Shown: positions 48,890-60,549 of the stretch, one piece after another | Layout of the letters: the number at the start of each line of letters is the position of its first letter | How positions within the stretch are numbered: the stretch's first letter is position 1 | From: Sedimenticola sp. | GTDB taxonomy: Bacteria > Pseudomonadota > Gammaproteobacteria > Chromatiales > Chromatiaceae | NCBI GenBank assembly: GCA_026984735.1 | Contig: JALSRN010000101.1 | Coordinates: 34,176-98,175, forward strand | Direction of reading: 5' to 3' | Length of the DNA stretch: 64,000 nucleotides | Notes under the pieces: generated by a model | Databases searched by the model: none | The model's input: only the letters and a program-made list of their open reading frames with translations | What the model was told of the DNA's origin: nothing | Program-made: the position numbers and the translations under genes

Positions 48890-50887
48890 ATGTCCTCGCG
48901 TAAAGATCTAGCCAATGCCATCCGTGCGCTCAGCATGGATGCCGTCCAGAAAGCGAAATCCGGCCATCCCGGCGCACCCATGGGGATGGCGGACATCGCC
49001 GAGGTGCTGTGGCGGGGCCACCTCAAGCACAACCCCGCCAACCCCAAGTGGTACGACCGTGACCGCTTCGTCCTCTCCAACGGCCACGGCTCCATGCTCA
49101 TCTATTCCCTGTTGCACCTCACCGGCTACGATCTGAGCATCGACGATCTCAAGGCTTTCCGCCAGCTCCACTCCAAGACCCCCGGCCATCCCGAGTACGG
49201 TTACACGCCGGGAGTGGAGACCACCACCGGTCCTTTGGGGCAGGGGATCACCAACGCCGTGGGCATGGCGCTGGCCGAGCGCACCTTGGCGGCCCAGTTC
49301 AACCGTCCCGGCCACGACATCGTGGACCACTACACCTGGGTGTTCCTGGGCGACGGCTGCATGATGGAGGGAATCTCTCACGAGGCCTGCTCGCTGGCCG
49401 GCGTCTGGGGGCTGGGCAAGCTCATCGCCTTCTGGGACGACAACGGAATCTCCATCGACGGCCATACCGAGGGGTGGTTCCGCGACGATACGCCGAAGCG
49501 TTTCGAGGCCTACGGCTGGCATGTGATCCGCGACGTGGACGGCCACGATCCCGAAGCCATCGACAAGGCGATCCACGAAGCCAAGTCGGTGAACAACAAG
49601 CCCACCCTCATCTGCTGCAAGACCATCATCGGCTATGGCGCGCCCAACCTGTGCGGTTCCCACGACTGCCACGGCGCGCCGCTGGGCGAGGACGAGATCA
49701 AGGCCACCCGCGAGAACCTCAACTGGCCTTATCCCCCCTTCGAGATTCCCGACGAGATCTACCAGGCGTGGGACGCCCGCGAGGCGGGCAAGGCGGCCGA
49801 GGCGGCGTGGAACGAGAAGTTCGCCGCCTACAAGGTCGAGTATCCCGAGCTGGCGGCCGAGTTCGAACGGCGGATGAAGGGCGAACTGCCCGAAAATTGG
49901 GAAGAGGTGGCCGACGACTACATCAAAGCCGCCGACGAGGCGGCCGAGAGCCCGGCCACCCGCAAGGCGTCGCAGAAGGCGATCACCGCCTACGCCAAGG
50001 CGCTGCCCGAGTTCCTGGGGGGGTCCGCGGACCTGACGCCCTCTAACCTCACCGCCTGGCCCGAGTCCAAGACCATCACCGACACCGTGGCCGACGGCAA
50101 CTACATCTCCTACGGCGTGCGGGAGTTCGCCATGTCGGCCATCATGAACGGAGTGGCCCTCCATGGCGGTTTCATTCCCTTCGGCGGCACTTTCCTGATG
50201 TTTTCCGAATACGCCCGCAACGCCCTGCGCATGGCCGCGCTGATGGGCGTGCAGAGCATCTTCGTCTACACCCACGACTCCATCGGCCTGGGCGAGGACG
50301 GCCCCACCCACCAGCCCGTGGAACAGATCTCCACCCTTCGGCTGATGCCCAATATGCACACTTGGCGTCCCTGCGACGCGGTGGAGACGGCGGTGGCCTG
50401 GCGCGCCGCCATCGAGCGCAAGGAGGGCCCCACCAGTCTGGTCTTCTCGCGCCAGGGGCTGCCCCATCAGGTGCGTTCCGACGAGCAGCTCTCCCTCATC
50501 GCGCATGGTGGCTACATTCTCAAGGATTGCGAGGGCAAGCCGGAGGCGATCATCATCGCCACCGGTTCGGAAGTGGCTTTGGCCATGGAGGCCGCCAAGC
50601 AGTTGGAAGAGGAGGGCAAGAAGGTGCGCGTGGTCTCCATGCCGTGCACCGAGGTCTTCGACCTCCAAGACCACGAGTACCGCGAGTCGGTGCTGCCTTC
50701 CGACGTCACCGCTCGGGTGGCGGTGGAGGCGGGCGTCACCGATTTCTGGTGGAAGTACGTGGGCCACCAGGGCCGCATCATCGGCATCGACCGTTTCGGC
50801 GAGTCGGCGCCGGCCAATGTCCTCTTCCCGCACTTCGGCTTCACCGTGGATCACGTGGTGAGCGCCGTCAAGGGCGTGATCGGCTGA
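48890..50887 (+). CDS. tkt: Transketolase
   Basis: 665 aa; [72 protein letters not shown]. Confidence 0.98.
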   Translation: MSSRKDLANAIRALSMDAVQKAKSGHPGAPMGMADIAEVLWRGHLKHNPANPKWYDRDRFVLSNGHGSMLIYSLLHLTGYDLSIDDLKAFRQLHSKTPGHPEYGYTPGVETTTGPLGQGITNAVGMALAERTLAAQFNRPGHDIVDHYTWVFLGDGCMMEGISHEACSLAGVWGLGKLIAFWDDNGISIDGHTEGWFRDDTPKRFEAYGWHVIRDVDGHDPEAIDKAIHEAKSVNNKPTLICCKTIIGYGAPNLCGSHDCHGAPLGEDEIKATRENLNWPYPPFEIPDEIYQAWDAREAGKAAEAAWNEKFAAYKVEYPELAAEFERRMKGELPENWEEVADDYIKAADEAAESPATRKASQKAITAYAKALPEFLGGSADLTPSNLTAWPESKTITDTVADGNYISYGVREFAMSAIMNGVALHGGFIPFGGTFLMFSEYARNALRMAALMGVQSIFVYTHDSIGLGEDGPTHQPVEQISTLRLMPNMHTWRPCDAVETAVAWRAAIERKEGPTSLVFSRQGLPHQVRSDEQLSLIAHGGYILKDCEGKPEAIIIATGSEVALAMEAAKQLEEEGKKVRVVSMPCTEVFDLQDHEYRESVLPSDVTARVAVEAGVTDFWWKYVGHQGRIIGIDRFGESAPANVLFPHFGFTVDHVVSAVKGVIG

Positions 50888-51967
<1,080 letters not shown>

Positions 51968-51981
51968 TCGACCAGGAAAAG

Positions 51982-52081
51982 CCGGCTCGGCGTTCACTTC
52001 ACGGATCTCGGCAGCAGGGATGCTGCCACGAAGTCTCCAGGGATGGATTCACGGCGTTCCGTGAAGTGAATGGTGAGCCGG
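51982..52081. repeat. Large imperfect inverted repeat / nested hairpin between gap and pgk
   Basis: CCGGCTCggcgTTCACTTCACGGA (51982-52005) and TCCGTGAAGTGAAtggtGAGCCGG (52058-52081) are complementary at 20 of 24 positions; inner hairpin GGCAGCA-GGGA-TGCTGCC at 52010-52027. Confidence 0.8.
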
Positions 52082-52160
52082 CCATCCCGTTCCAGAATCA
52101 TTTGCCAAGGCATCGGGCCTTTGCAAATCGTTCTGAAAGACCTTCAGCAGGAGAGACAAG

Positions 52161-53342
52161 ATGTCCATAATCAAGATGACCGACCTCGACCTTTCCGGCA
52201 AGCGCGTGCTCATCCGCCAGGATCTCAACGTGCCCATCAAGGACGGCAAGGTCGCCTCCGACAAGCGTATCCGCGCTTCCCTCCCCACCATCGAAAAGTG
52301 CGTGGAGGCCGGCGCCCGGGTGATGCTCATGTCCCATCTGGGCCGGCCCACCGAGGGCGAGTACGACGAACAGTTCTCCCTCAAGCCGGTGGCCGACTAT
52401 CTTTCCGGCCTTCTGGGCCAGGAGGTGAAGCTGGTCAAGGACTATCTCGACCGGGTTCCGGAGGTGGACCAAGGCCAGGTGGTGCTTCTGGAGAACGTTC
52501 GTTTCAACAAGGGCGAGAAGAGCGACGACGAGGAGCTTTCCAAGAAATACGCGGCTCTGTGCGACGTCTACGTGATGGACGCGTTCGGCACCGCTCACCG
52601 GGCCCAGGCCTCCACCCACGGCGTGGCCCGCTTCGCTCCAGTGGCTTGCGCCGGTCCGCTCCTGGCAGGCGAGCTGGAGGCGCTGGGCAAGGCGCTCAAC
52701 GATCCCGAGCGGCCCATGGTCGCCATCGTCGGCGGTTCCAAGGTCTCCACCAAGCTGACTGTTCTGGAGAGTCTCTCCAAAGTGGTGGATCAGCTCATCC
52801 CCGGCGGCGGCATCGCCAACACCTTCATCGCCGCGGCGGGCTACGACGTGGGCAAGTCGCTCTACGAGCCCGATCTGGTGGACGAGGCCAAGCGCCTGAT
52901 GGAGGCGGCCAAGGCCAAGGGAGGCGAGATTCCCGTGCCCACCGACGTGGTGGTGGGCAAGGAGTTCTCGGAGGACGCCGAGGCGACGGTGAAGAAGGTG
53001 GACGAAGTGGCCGAGGACGACATGATCTTCGACATCGGCCCCGAGACCGCGGCGCGCTTCGCCGAGATGATGAAGGCGGCCGGCACCATCGTCTGGAACG
53101 GCCCCGTGGGCGTCTTCGAGTTCGACCAGTTCGGCGAGGGCACCAAGGCGCTGGGCGAGGCCATCGCCGAGTCCAAGGCCTTCTCCATCGCCGGCGGCGG
53201 CGATACCCTGGCGGCCGTGGACAAATACGGCCTGGCGGATCGTATATCCTATATCTCCACCGGCGGCGGCGCTTTCCTCGAGTTCCTGGAGGGCAAGAAG
53301 CTGCCCGCCGTCGCCATTCTGGAGGAGCGAGCCGGCGGTTGA
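52161..53342 (+). CDS. pgk: Phosphoglycerate kinase
   Basis: 393 aa; [65 protein letters not shown]. Confidence 0.98.
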   Translation: MSIIKMTDLDLSGKRVLIRQDLNVPIKDGKVASDKRIRASLPTIEKCVEAGARVMLMSHLGRPTEGEYDEQFSLKPVADYLSGLLGQEVKLVKDYLDRVPEVDQGQVVLLENVRFNKGEKSDDEELSKKYAALCDVYVMDAFGTAHRAQASTHGVARFAPVACAGPLLAGELEALGKALNDPERPMVAIVGGSKVSTKLTVLESLSKVVDQLIPGGGIANTFIAAAGYDVGKSLYEPDLVDEAKRLMEAAKAKGGEIPVPTDVVVGKEFSEDAEATVKKVDEVAEDDMIFDIGPETAARFAEMMKAAGTIVWNGPVGVFEFDQFGEGTKALGEAIAESKAFSIAGGGDTLAAVDKYGLADRISYISTGGGAFLEFLEGKKLPAVAILEERAGG

Positions 53343-53373
53343 CGCCGGAGACAACCTCGACGGGAAACCTTTG

Positions 53374-54822
53374 ATGCCAAGACGAACGAAGATCGTAGCC
53401 ACGCTGGGGCCGGCCACCGACGACCCCAAGATGCTGGACGAGGTGATCGCCGCCGGCGTGGATGTGGTCCGTCTGAACCTTTCCCACGCCACCCACGAGG
53501 AGCATGCCGAGCGCGCCGAGCGGATCCGCAACCGCTGCCGCGCCTCGGGGCGCCAGGTGGGGGTGCTGGTGGATCTTCAAGGACCCAAGATCCGCATCGG
53601 CGGATTCGCCGAGGGGCCGGTGGTGCTGCACGAGGGGGATCACTTCATTCTCGACGCGGCGCTGGATCCCGAGGGCGGCAACCAGGAGCGGGTGAGCGTC
53701 ACCTACAAGGCGTTGCCCGAAGAGGTCTCTCGTGGCGACACCCTGTTGCTGGACGACGGGCAGATCGTCCTCTGGGTGGAAGAAGTGATCGATCAGGAGG
53801 TGCGCTGCAAGGTGACCGTGGGCGGCGTTCTCTCCGACAAGAAGGGGCTGAACAAGCAGGGCGGCGGCCTCTCCGCGCCGGCGCTCACCGACAAGGACAA
53901 GGAGGATATCCGCTTCGCCGCCTCCATCGACGCGGACTACCTGGCGGTTTCGTTCGTGCGCTGCGCCGAGGACGTCAACACGGCGCGCAAGCTGTTGCGC
54001 GAGGCGGGCGGCGAAGGGGGCATCGTCTCCAAGATCGAGCGGGCCGAGGCGCTGGAGTGCATCGACGAGATCATCGACGCCTCCGACGCCATCATGATCG
54101 CCCGGGGCGACCTGGGCGTGGAGATCGGCGACGCCGAACTGCCCGCCGTGCAGAAGGATCTCATCAAGAAGGCGCGTTCCATGAACTGCGTGGTGATCAC
54201 CGCCACCCAGATGATGCAGTCCATGATCGACAGCCCCATCCCCACCCGCGCCGAGGTGTTCGACGTGGCCAACGCCGTGCTGGACGGCACCGACGCGGTG
54301 ATGCTCTCCGCCGAGACCGCCGCCGGCAAGTATCCCGGCAGGGCGGTGGAGGCCATGGTGCGGGTCTGCGCCGAGGCGGAGAAGCAGGCGGTGACCCGCG
54401 TCTCCGACCACCGTCTGCACAGCGTCTTCGGCCGCATCGACGAGGCCATCGCCATGGCCTCCATGTACACCGCCAACCACCTGGGCGTGAAGGCGATCGC
54501 CGCACTCACCGAGTCGGGGTCCACCACCAAATGGATGTCACGCATCTCCTCGGGCATTCCCATCTACGCCCTGACCCCCCACGTCTCCACGCGGCGCAAA
54601 GTGACTCTCTACCGGGGGGTCTATCCGGTGAGCTTCGACGTCACCGGCGTCAATTCTCAGAAGGCCAACTTCGAGGTGATCGAGGAACTGAGGCGGCGGG
54701 GAGCGGTGCGCGACGGCGACTTGGTGATCATCACCAAGGGGGATCTTTCCGGAGTGCAAGGAGGCACCAACGTGATGAAGATCGTCCGGGTGGGTGACGT
54801 CTATGTTCCCGAAGACCAGTGA
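53374..54822 (+). CDS. pyk: Pyruvate kinase
   Basis: PRRTKIVATLGPATDDPKMLDEVIAAGVDVVRLNLSHATHEEH; MIARGDLGVEIG; ATQMMQSMIDSPIPTRAEV. Confidence 0.97.
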   Translation: MPRRTKIVATLGPATDDPKMLDEVIAAGVDVVRLNLSHATHEEHAERAERIRNRCRASGRQVGVLVDLQGPKIRIGGFAEGPVVLHEGDHFILDAALDPEGGNQERVSVTYKALPEEVSRGDTLLLDDGQIVLWVEEVIDQEVRCKVTVGGVLSDKKGLNKQGGGLSAPALTDKDKEDIRFAASIDADYLAVSFVRCAEDVNTARKLLREAGGEGGIVSKIERAEALECIDEIIDASDAIMIARGDLGVEIGDAELPAVQKDLIKKARSMNCVVITATQMMQSMIDSPIPTRAEVFDVANAVLDGTDAVMLSAETAAGKYPGRAVEAMVRVCAEAEKQAVTRVSDHRLHSVFGRIDEAIAMASMYTANHLGVKAIAALTESGSTTKWMSRISSGIPIYALTPHVSTRRKVTLYRGVYPVSFDVTGVNSQKANFEVIEELRRRGAVRDGDLVIITKGDLSGVQGGTNVMKIVRVGDVYVPEDQ

Positions 54823-54873
54823 TACCGCATATTCAATCAACCAGAGCGAACCCGATCAGATAAGGAGAGAATC

Positions 54874-55938
54874 ATGGCACTGATTTCCATGCGTCAACTA
54901 CTCGATTACGCGGCCGAGCACGATTTCGGCATGCCCGCCTTCAATGTGAACAACATGGAGCAGGTTCACGCCATCATGCAGGCGGCCGACGAGTGCGACA
55001 GCCCCGTCATCATGCAGGGCTCGGCCGGCGCCCGCGCCTATGCGGGCGAGCCCTTCCTGCGCCGTCTCGTGCAGGCCGCGGTGGAGATGTACCCCCACAT
55101 CCCCGTGGTGATGCACCAGGACCACGGCGCCGAGCCGGGGGTCTGCCTGCGCTCCATCCAGTCCGGCTTCACCTCGGTGATGATGGACGGCTCGTTGATG
55201 CCCGACATGAAGACCCCCTCCACCTATGAATACAACGTGGAGACCACCCGCAAAGTGGTGGAGATGGCCCACGCCGGCGGCGTCTCGGTGGAGGGCGAGC
55301 TGGGCTGCCTGGGCTCGCTGGAGACCGGCATGATGGGCGAGGAGGACGGTCACGGCGCCGAGGGCAAGTTGGATATGGACCAGCTTCTCACCGACCCCGA
55401 CCAAGCCGCCGATTTCGTCAAGCAGACCGGGGTGGACGCCCTGGCCATCGCCATCGGCACCTCCCACGGCGCCTACAAGTTCACCAAGCCCCCCACGGGC
55501 GAAGTGCTGCGCATCGACCGCATCAAGGAGATCCACGCGCGCATCCCCGACACCCACCTGGTGATGCACGGCTCCTCCTCGGTGCCTCAGGAGTGGCTCA
55601 AGATCATCAACGAGTATGGCGGCGACATGGGCGAGACCTACGGCGTGCCCGTGGAGGAGATCGTGGAGGGCATCAAGCACGGGGTGCGCAAGGTGAACAT
55701 CGACACCGACCTGCGCATGGCTTCCACCGGCGCCATCCGCAAGCATCTGCACGACAACCCCAGCAACTTCGACCCGCGCAAGTTCCTCAAGGCCGCCACT
55801 CAGGCCATGAAGGAGATCTGCAAGGCGCGCTACGAGGCTTTCGGCAGCGCCGGTCACGCCGCCAAGATCAAGCCCGTCTCGCTCGAGGAGATGTACAAGC
55901 GCTACGAGAGCGGCTCGCTGGATCCCAAGGTGAGCTGA
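54874..55938 (+). CDS. fba: Fructose-bisphosphate aldolase, class II
   Basis: 354 aa; [71 protein letters not shown]. Confidence 0.97.
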   Translation: MALISMRQLLDYAAEHDFGMPAFNVNNMEQVHAIMQAADECDSPVIMQGSAGARAYAGEPFLRRLVQAAVEMYPHIPVVMHQDHGAEPGVCLRSIQSGFTSVMMDGSLMPDMKTPSTYEYNVETTRKVVEMAHAGGVSVEGELGCLGSLETGMMGEEDGHGAEGKLDMDQLLTDPDQAADFVKQTGVDALAIAIGTSHGAYKFTKPPTGEVLRIDRIKEIHARIPDTHLVMHGSSSVPQEWLKIINEYGGDMGETYGVPVEEIVEGIKHGVRKVNIDTDLRMASTGAIRKHLHDNPSNFDPRKFLKAATQAMKEICKARYEAFGSAGHAAKIKPVSLEEMYKRYESGSLDPKVS

Positions 55939-55961
55939 ACGGCTCCGATTCCTTTGCTGCG

Positions 55962-55986
55962 AAAGGGCGCTTCGGCGCCCTTTTTC
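55962..55986 (+). terminator. Intrinsic terminator after fba
   Basis: AAAGGGCGC-TTCG-GCGCCCTTTTTCC. Confidence 0.85.
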
Positions 55987-56017
55987 CTTTCCGCGGCGGA
56001 GAGGGCGAGGGAGAAGG

Positions 56018-56443
56018 TCAGGATGGCGGCTGAATGCCGTGCCGAATCAGCCAGTCCCGGTCCAGCTCCCAGCGCACGCCGCGCACCTTGGAATCGGCCA
56101 CCACCAGCGCCTTGGCCCGTTTCTGGGCCTGGGCCAGGCGGCGTTGGGCCTTTTGAAAGCGGGGGGAGTCGGGGCTGGCGCCGCTCACCTCGGGAAAGAT
56201 GCGCGCCAGCACCTCGGCCACGGGCACCTCGGTGGATCGGGGCGTGCTCATCACCGCGATGCCGTTCTCCAGCCGCACCACCCGGAAAGGGTAGGGAAAG
56301 GCGGAGACGAGGGGATCGGCCTCCAGCCGGCTGTTCAGCTTGCGCACCTCGGGGGGTTGATAGAGCACCGCCACCACCAGCGCGGCCACCAGGGCCAGGA
56401 GAACGGCTGCATAGATCTTCGTACCGCGGTCGAGTTTCGCCAT
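56018..56443 (-). CDS. Hypothetical protein with N-terminal TM segment
   Basis: MAKLDRGTKIYAAVLLALVAALVVAVLYQPPEVRKLNSRLEADPLVSAFPYPFRVVRLENGIAVMSTPRSTEVPV..., 141 aa. Confidence 0.65.
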   Translation of the reverse strand: MAKLDRGTKIYAAVLLALVAALVVAVLYQPPEVRKLNSRLEADPLVSAFPYPFRVVRLENGIAVMSTPRSTEVPVAEVLARIFPEVSGASPDSPRFQKAQRRLAQAQKRAKALVVADSKVRGVRWELDRDWLIRHGIQPPS

Positions 56444-56663
56444 GGAGAAGGGGACCTTTGGATGTTCGCCCTGCTTGGTCGCATGCGCGCGAGTTAAAGT
56501 CAAGTTTATACGCGGAAAGAGGAGCGGGAGCCATGACGATCCTCATTCGTCAGGAGTCACCCTCGTCCCTTGTTTTCCGTTAACCCGGGTTCTGGAGCGA
56601 CATCCGGGCTGAACGGCCGCCGGCACCCCTTTTCCACTTCCCGAATCCCCGTGACGAGGCGGG

Positions 56664-57197
56664 TCAGGCTGCTTGGGGCTCTTCGCTCTCCAGCAGGGCG
56701 CGCAGTTTGTTGCGTGCCCGGAACAGCCGGGTGCCCGCGCCGGCCACCGAGAGGCCGAACTTCAGGGCGATCTCTTTCTGGGAGTAGCCGTGGATCACCT
56801 GCAGCAGCAAAGGCTCGCGATACTCCTCGGGCAGCTTTTCCAGGGCGTTGCGCAGCACGAAGGCTTCGGTGGAAGTGTCGTAGTAGGAGTGGCTGTCGCC
56901 GATGGCCTCCATGGGAATGTCGCTGTAGCGCGGCTGGATGCGTTCGAAACGGCGGGCGTTCTCCCTTCTCAGGATGGTGATGAGCCACCCTTTGGCGGCC
57001 TTGGGATTGTGCAGCTTGTCCAGCGACCGCCAGGCGCGCAGCAGCGTTTCCTGGACAAGATCGTCGGCGACGGCGGGATCTTTGGTCAGCCAGAGCGCAT
57101 AGTGGCGCAGATCGTCCCGGTGGCGGCCGACGAGCCGCATGAATCGGGCATGGTCTTGGGAGGCGGGGGCGAGGGGTTGAGCGGTCTCGGCCGGCAT
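56664..57197 (-). CDS. RNA polymerase sigma factor, ECF/sigma-70 family
   Basis: MPAETAQPLAPASQDHARFMRLVGRHRDDLRHYALWLTKDPAVADDLVQETLLRAWRSLDKLHNPKAAKGWLITILRRENARRFER...EKLPEEYREPLLLQVIHGYSQKEIALKFGLSVAGAGTRLFRARNKLRALL; track ORF 56664..59018 is over-extended. Confidence 0.93.
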   Translation of the reverse strand: MPAETAQPLAPASQDHARFMRLVGRHRDDLRHYALWLTKDPAVADDLVQETLLRAWRSLDKLHNPKAAKGWLITILRRENARRFERIQPRYSDIPMEAIGDSHSYYDTSTEAFVLRNALEKLPEEYREPLLLQVIHGYSQKEIALKFGLSVAGAGTRLFRARNKLRALLESEEPQAA

Positions 57198-57367
57198 GTG
57201 GGTCTTCCTGGTTTCCGATGGTTGTGTACAAGGGAGCAGCAGGAAGCGTGCCAGCATTATAAGGCGTTGATATTTCTCACATAGTTTCGGTAGAAAGGCG
57301 CCGGGGAGGGGTTGGAAGTAATGTTTCGTTACTTCCGTGGGAGAGGAACGTAACTTTTCGTGGTTCC

Positions 57368-58711
57368 TCAGGGAAGCTCGATTCCGTATTTGCGGATCTT
57401 GCGGTCGAGAGCGGGACGGGAGATGCCGAGGATACGGCAGGCGTTGGCCTTGTGGCCGCCGGTGTGTTCGAGGACCCGCCGGATGTGGCGCGCTTCCATC
57501 TCCTCCAGGGTCGGAAGTTCTTTCTCCTCCTCGGGGACGGTGGCTGGGCTCTCCGGTTCCGCAGCGCCGGGAAAGTGGATCATGTGGGCGGTGATGGCGC
57601 CGTCGCGGGCCTGCACCAGCGCTTGGGTGAGAACGTTCTCCAGCTCGCGCACGTTGCCGGGCCAGCGGTGGGCCAGCAATTTCGCCCTGGCCTCGTCGGT
57701 GAGGGGGGGAACCGGCCGCTCCATGCGCAGCGCCGCCCGTTCCAGAAGGGCCTGGATCAGCAGCGGCAGATCCTCCGGCCGTTCGCGCAGCGGAGGGAGA
57801 TGGATGGTGATCACCTCGAGGCGATAGGCGAGATCTTCCCGAAAGAGTCCTTCGCGGGCCATTTCGAAGAGGTCGCGGTGGGTGGCGGCGATGATGCGGC
57901 AGTTGACCGGCACCGGCGCCGTGGCGCCCACCGGTTCCACCACCTGCTCCTGCAAGGCGCGCAGCAGCTTGGCCTGCAGCGGCATCGCCAGCTCGCCGAT
58001 CTCGTCCAGAAAGAGGGTGCCGTCGCGGGCCTGCTGGAAGCGCCCCGGCTTGCGGCTCACGGCTCCCGTGAAGGCCCCCTTCTCGTGGCCGAAGAGTTCG
58101 CTCTCCAGCAGGGTGTCGACGATGGCGGCGCAGTTGACGGCGACGAAGGCGCCGCTGCGGCCGCTGTACTGGTGCACCAGCTTGGCCACGATCTCCTTGC
58201 CGGTGCCCGATTCGCCGGTGATGAGCACCGGGGCGTTGCTCTGGGCGGAGAGGGCGATCTGCTTGCTCACCGCCAGCATGGCGTCGCTGCGGCCGATGAG
58301 CTCGCGGGCGCGGGCGGGGCGGTCTTCCGGCTCTTCGGCGGTGGCGGCGCGACCGGCCAGCGCCTTCTCCACCGTGGCTTGCAACAGCTCGGTCTTCACC
58401 GGCTTGTGGATGAAATCGCAGGCGCCGTCCTGAATCGCCTGGATGGCCAGTTCCAGGTCGTGCACCCCGGTCATCATGATGATGCGGGTGCCGGGGACGA
58501 GCTCGAGCAGCCGGGGGATGAGGGTGTTGCCGAGCCCGTCCGGAAGCTGCTGGTCGAGCAGAATCAGGTCCGGCTGCAGCGTCTCGGCCTGTTGGAGCGC
58601 CTCTTCGCAGTGGAAAGCGGCATGGGGCTCGTAGCCCTGCTCCTGGAAGTGCAGCGCCAGCATCTGATTCAGCGAGGCGTCGTCTTCCACGATGAGCAGG
58701 CGGACGCTCAT
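57368..58711 (-). CDS. Sigma-54-dependent response regulator (NtrC family: REC-AAA-HTH)
   Basis: [89 protein letters not shown]-terminal Fis-type HTH. Confidence 0.95.
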   Translation of the reverse strand: MSVRLLIVEDDASLNQMLALHFQEQGYEPHAAFHCEEALQQAETLQPDLILLDQQLPDGLGNTLIPRLLELVPGTRIIMMTGVHDLELAIQAIQDGACDFIHKPVKTELLQATVEKALAGRAATAEEPEDRPARARELIGRSDAMLAVSKQIALSAQSNAPVLITGESGTGKEIVAKLVHQYSGRSGAFVAVNCAAIVDTLLESELFGHEKGAFTGAVSRKPGRFQQARDGTLFLDEIGELAMPLQAKLLRALQEQVVEPVGATAPVPVNCRIIAATHRDLFEMAREGLFREDLAYRLEVITIHLPPLRERPEDLPLLIQALLERAALRMERPVPPLTDEARAKLLAHRWPGNVRELENVLTQALVQARDGAITAHMIHFPGAAEPESPATVPEEEKELPTLEEMEARHIRRVLEHTGGHKANACRILGISRPALDRKIRKYGIELP

Positions 58712-59088
58712 GCCGGCGCCTCCCGCCATGCGGTCCACGCCAGCAGCAGCCAGCCGGCGACGAAGGCGGTGCCGCCGAAGGGGGTGACGGCCCCCAGCCA
58801 GCGTTGGCCGCTGAGGGCGAGAAGATAGAGGCTGCCGCTGAAGAGGAGGATTCCCAGAGTAAAGGCGAGGGCGGCCCGGCGCAGTCCGGGTGCGGGCGCC
58901 TGGCGCTGCAGAAGGGCGGTGGCGAGCAGCGCCAGGGCGTGGAGCCCCTGGTAGTGTACCGCCTTTTCCCACACCTCCATGCGGAAGGCGGGGAGCTGTC
59001 CAGCCAGGGCGTGGGCACCGAAGGCCCCCAGCACCACGGTGAAGAAGCCGGCCAGGGCGCCGGCGAAGAGGGTGGCGCGGGCGTTCAT
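58708..59088 (-). CDS. DUF423 family membrane protein
   Basis: MNARATLFAGALAGFFTVVLGAFGAHALAGQLPAFRMEVWEKAVHYQGLHALALLATALL. Confidence 0.92.
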   Translation of the reverse strand: MNARATLFAGALAGFFTVVLGAFGAHALAGQLPAFRMEVWEKAVHYQGLHALALLATALLQRQAPAPGLRRAALAFTLGILLFSGSLYLLALSGQRWLGAVTPFGGTAFVAGWLLLAWTAWREAPA

Positions 59089-59726
59089 GCGCCGAGCCTC
59101 TCCAGCGACTCGGCGGCGATCTCCCGCACGTCGGGATTTTCGTCCTCGAGCAGGCTTTCCAGCCGGGGACGAGCCTGGACGTCTCCCGCCAGTCCCAGAT
59201 AGTGGGCGGCGTCGGCGCGCAGATCGGCGCGGGGAGAGGCGGCCAGCTCCATCAAGGGGGGTACCAGCGGTTTCAACGCGCCTTTCTCGGCCAGCGCTTC
59301 GAAAATGGCCCCCACGCCGAACTTCACGCCCAGAGACTGCTCCTTCTCCTGCATCAGCTCCAGCAGGTCCGCGAGCCGTTCGGGGTGTTTCAGCAGATAG
59401 GCCACCGCCTGGTCGAGCTGCCGCTGCTCCAGCAGTTCCCGCAGATAGGCGGCGCCGGCCCCGCCCGCGGCGGCTTTCGCCGCCCAGTCGCGCAACTCCC
59501 CCAACGTGTAGTCGCCGGCCAGCTCGAAAGGGCCGATGCGGGTCCAGGGAACCGAGCGGGTGCCCGCCTCTTGCGCCGCTTCGGGGTGGACGGCGACGTT
59601 CACCACTTCCAGTCGGCCGATCTCGCCCTTTTTCACCAGTTCGGAAAGGCTGGCGAGCACCGCCTGGCAGTGAGGGCAGCCGGGGGCGATGAGGAGCAGG
59701 GCGTCGGCAGGGGCGTTCTCGGTCAT
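59085..59726 (-). CDS. Thioredoxin-fold protein fused to HEAT-like repeats
   Basis: MTENAPADALLLIAPGCPHCQAVLASLSELVKKGEIGRLEVVNVAVHPEAAQEAGTRSVPWTRIGPFEL... then PLMELAASPRADLRADAAHYLGLAGDVQARPRLESLLEDENPDVREIAAESLERLGA. Confidence 0.85.
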   Translation of the reverse strand: MTENAPADALLLIAPGCPHCQAVLASLSELVKKGEIGRLEVVNVAVHPEAAQEAGTRSVPWTRIGPFELAGDYTLGELRDWAAKAAAGGAGAAYLRELLEQRQLDQAVAYLLKHPERLADLLELMQEKEQSLGVKFGVGAIFEALAEKGALKPLVPPLMELAASPRADLRADAAHYLGLAGDVQARPRLESLLEDENPDVREIAAESLERLGA

Positions 59727-60044
59727 GGCTGGATCCGATTCTACACGGGAGGCGCCGCGCGCCAAACCGCGGTGCGACCATGGCGCTGGAGGCAAGGAGG
59801 AAGATAAAGCCTCTTTATGCCTGCTGCGGGTAAAATTGTTTGGCCTTTTTGCCGGCAAAAAACTATTTTTACTCACCCCTTTTGCCCCGGGGCCGCATCC
59901 GTGCGCCGGTTGCCGTCCGGCGGCGGGGCCAGGGGTGATCGACGAGATTGCGGAAGGGTTGGGGCCCCGGTTCAGATCCTTCCGAATTAAAGAAGGCCGC
60001 CTTGGCGGCGACCATCCACTGCAGTGTCAACCTAGGAGAAATCG

Positions 60045-60512
60045 ATGCCTACATTCGTACGTACCGATAAGTGCGATGGCTGCAAGGGTCAGGACAAGAC
60101 CGCTTGCATGTACATCTGCCCCCACGACCTCATGAAGCTGGACATGGACGGCTCCCTCACCGGCCATGCCATGAAGTCGTTCAACCAGGAGCCGGATCAG
60201 TGCTGGGAGTGCTACTCCTGCGTGAAGATCTGCCCACAGAACGCCATCGAGGCACGTCCCTATGCCGACATCGTGCCCCTGGGCGCTTCCGTGCAGCCCC
60301 TGCGCGGCACCGACTCCATCATGTGGACCATCAAGTTCCGCAACGGCACCATGAAGCGCTTCAAGTTCCCCATCCGCACCACCCCCGAGGGTTCCATCGA
60401 TCCCTACGGCGGCAAGCCCGAGGCCGATATCTCCAAGATCAGCGAGCCCGGCTTCTTCGTCCAGGTCAACGGCTACCGCGCCGGCGATCCCAGCGAGCTG
60501 ATCTGCAAATAA
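60045..60512 (+). CDS. aprB: Adenylylsulfate (APS) reductase subunit beta
   Basis: MPTFVRTDKCDGCKGQDKTACMYICPHDLMKLD; CWECYSCVKICPQNAIEARPYADIVPLGASVQPLRGTDSIMWTIKFRNG. Confidence 0.97.
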   Translation: MPTFVRTDKCDGCKGQDKTACMYICPHDLMKLDMDGSLTGHAMKSFNQEPDQCWECYSCVKICPQNAIEARPYADIVPLGASVQPLRGTDSIMWTIKFRNGTMKRFKFPIRTTPEGSIDPYGGKPEADISKISEPGFFVQVNGYRAGDPSELICK

Positions 60513-60549
60513 CTTTCCGACTTGAAAACTTTCTACAGAGGTAACTGAA

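Noticed and set aside
48908-50854. 648-aa minus-strand ORF opposite transketolase
   Set aside because: Shadow ORF of tkt; Val/Gly/His-rich with no recognisable domain.
57198-59018. N-terminal extension of ORF 56664..59018
   Set aside because: Out-of-frame Arg/Pro-rich translation through the NtrC-type regulator; only the C-terminal sigma factor (56664..57197) is coherent.
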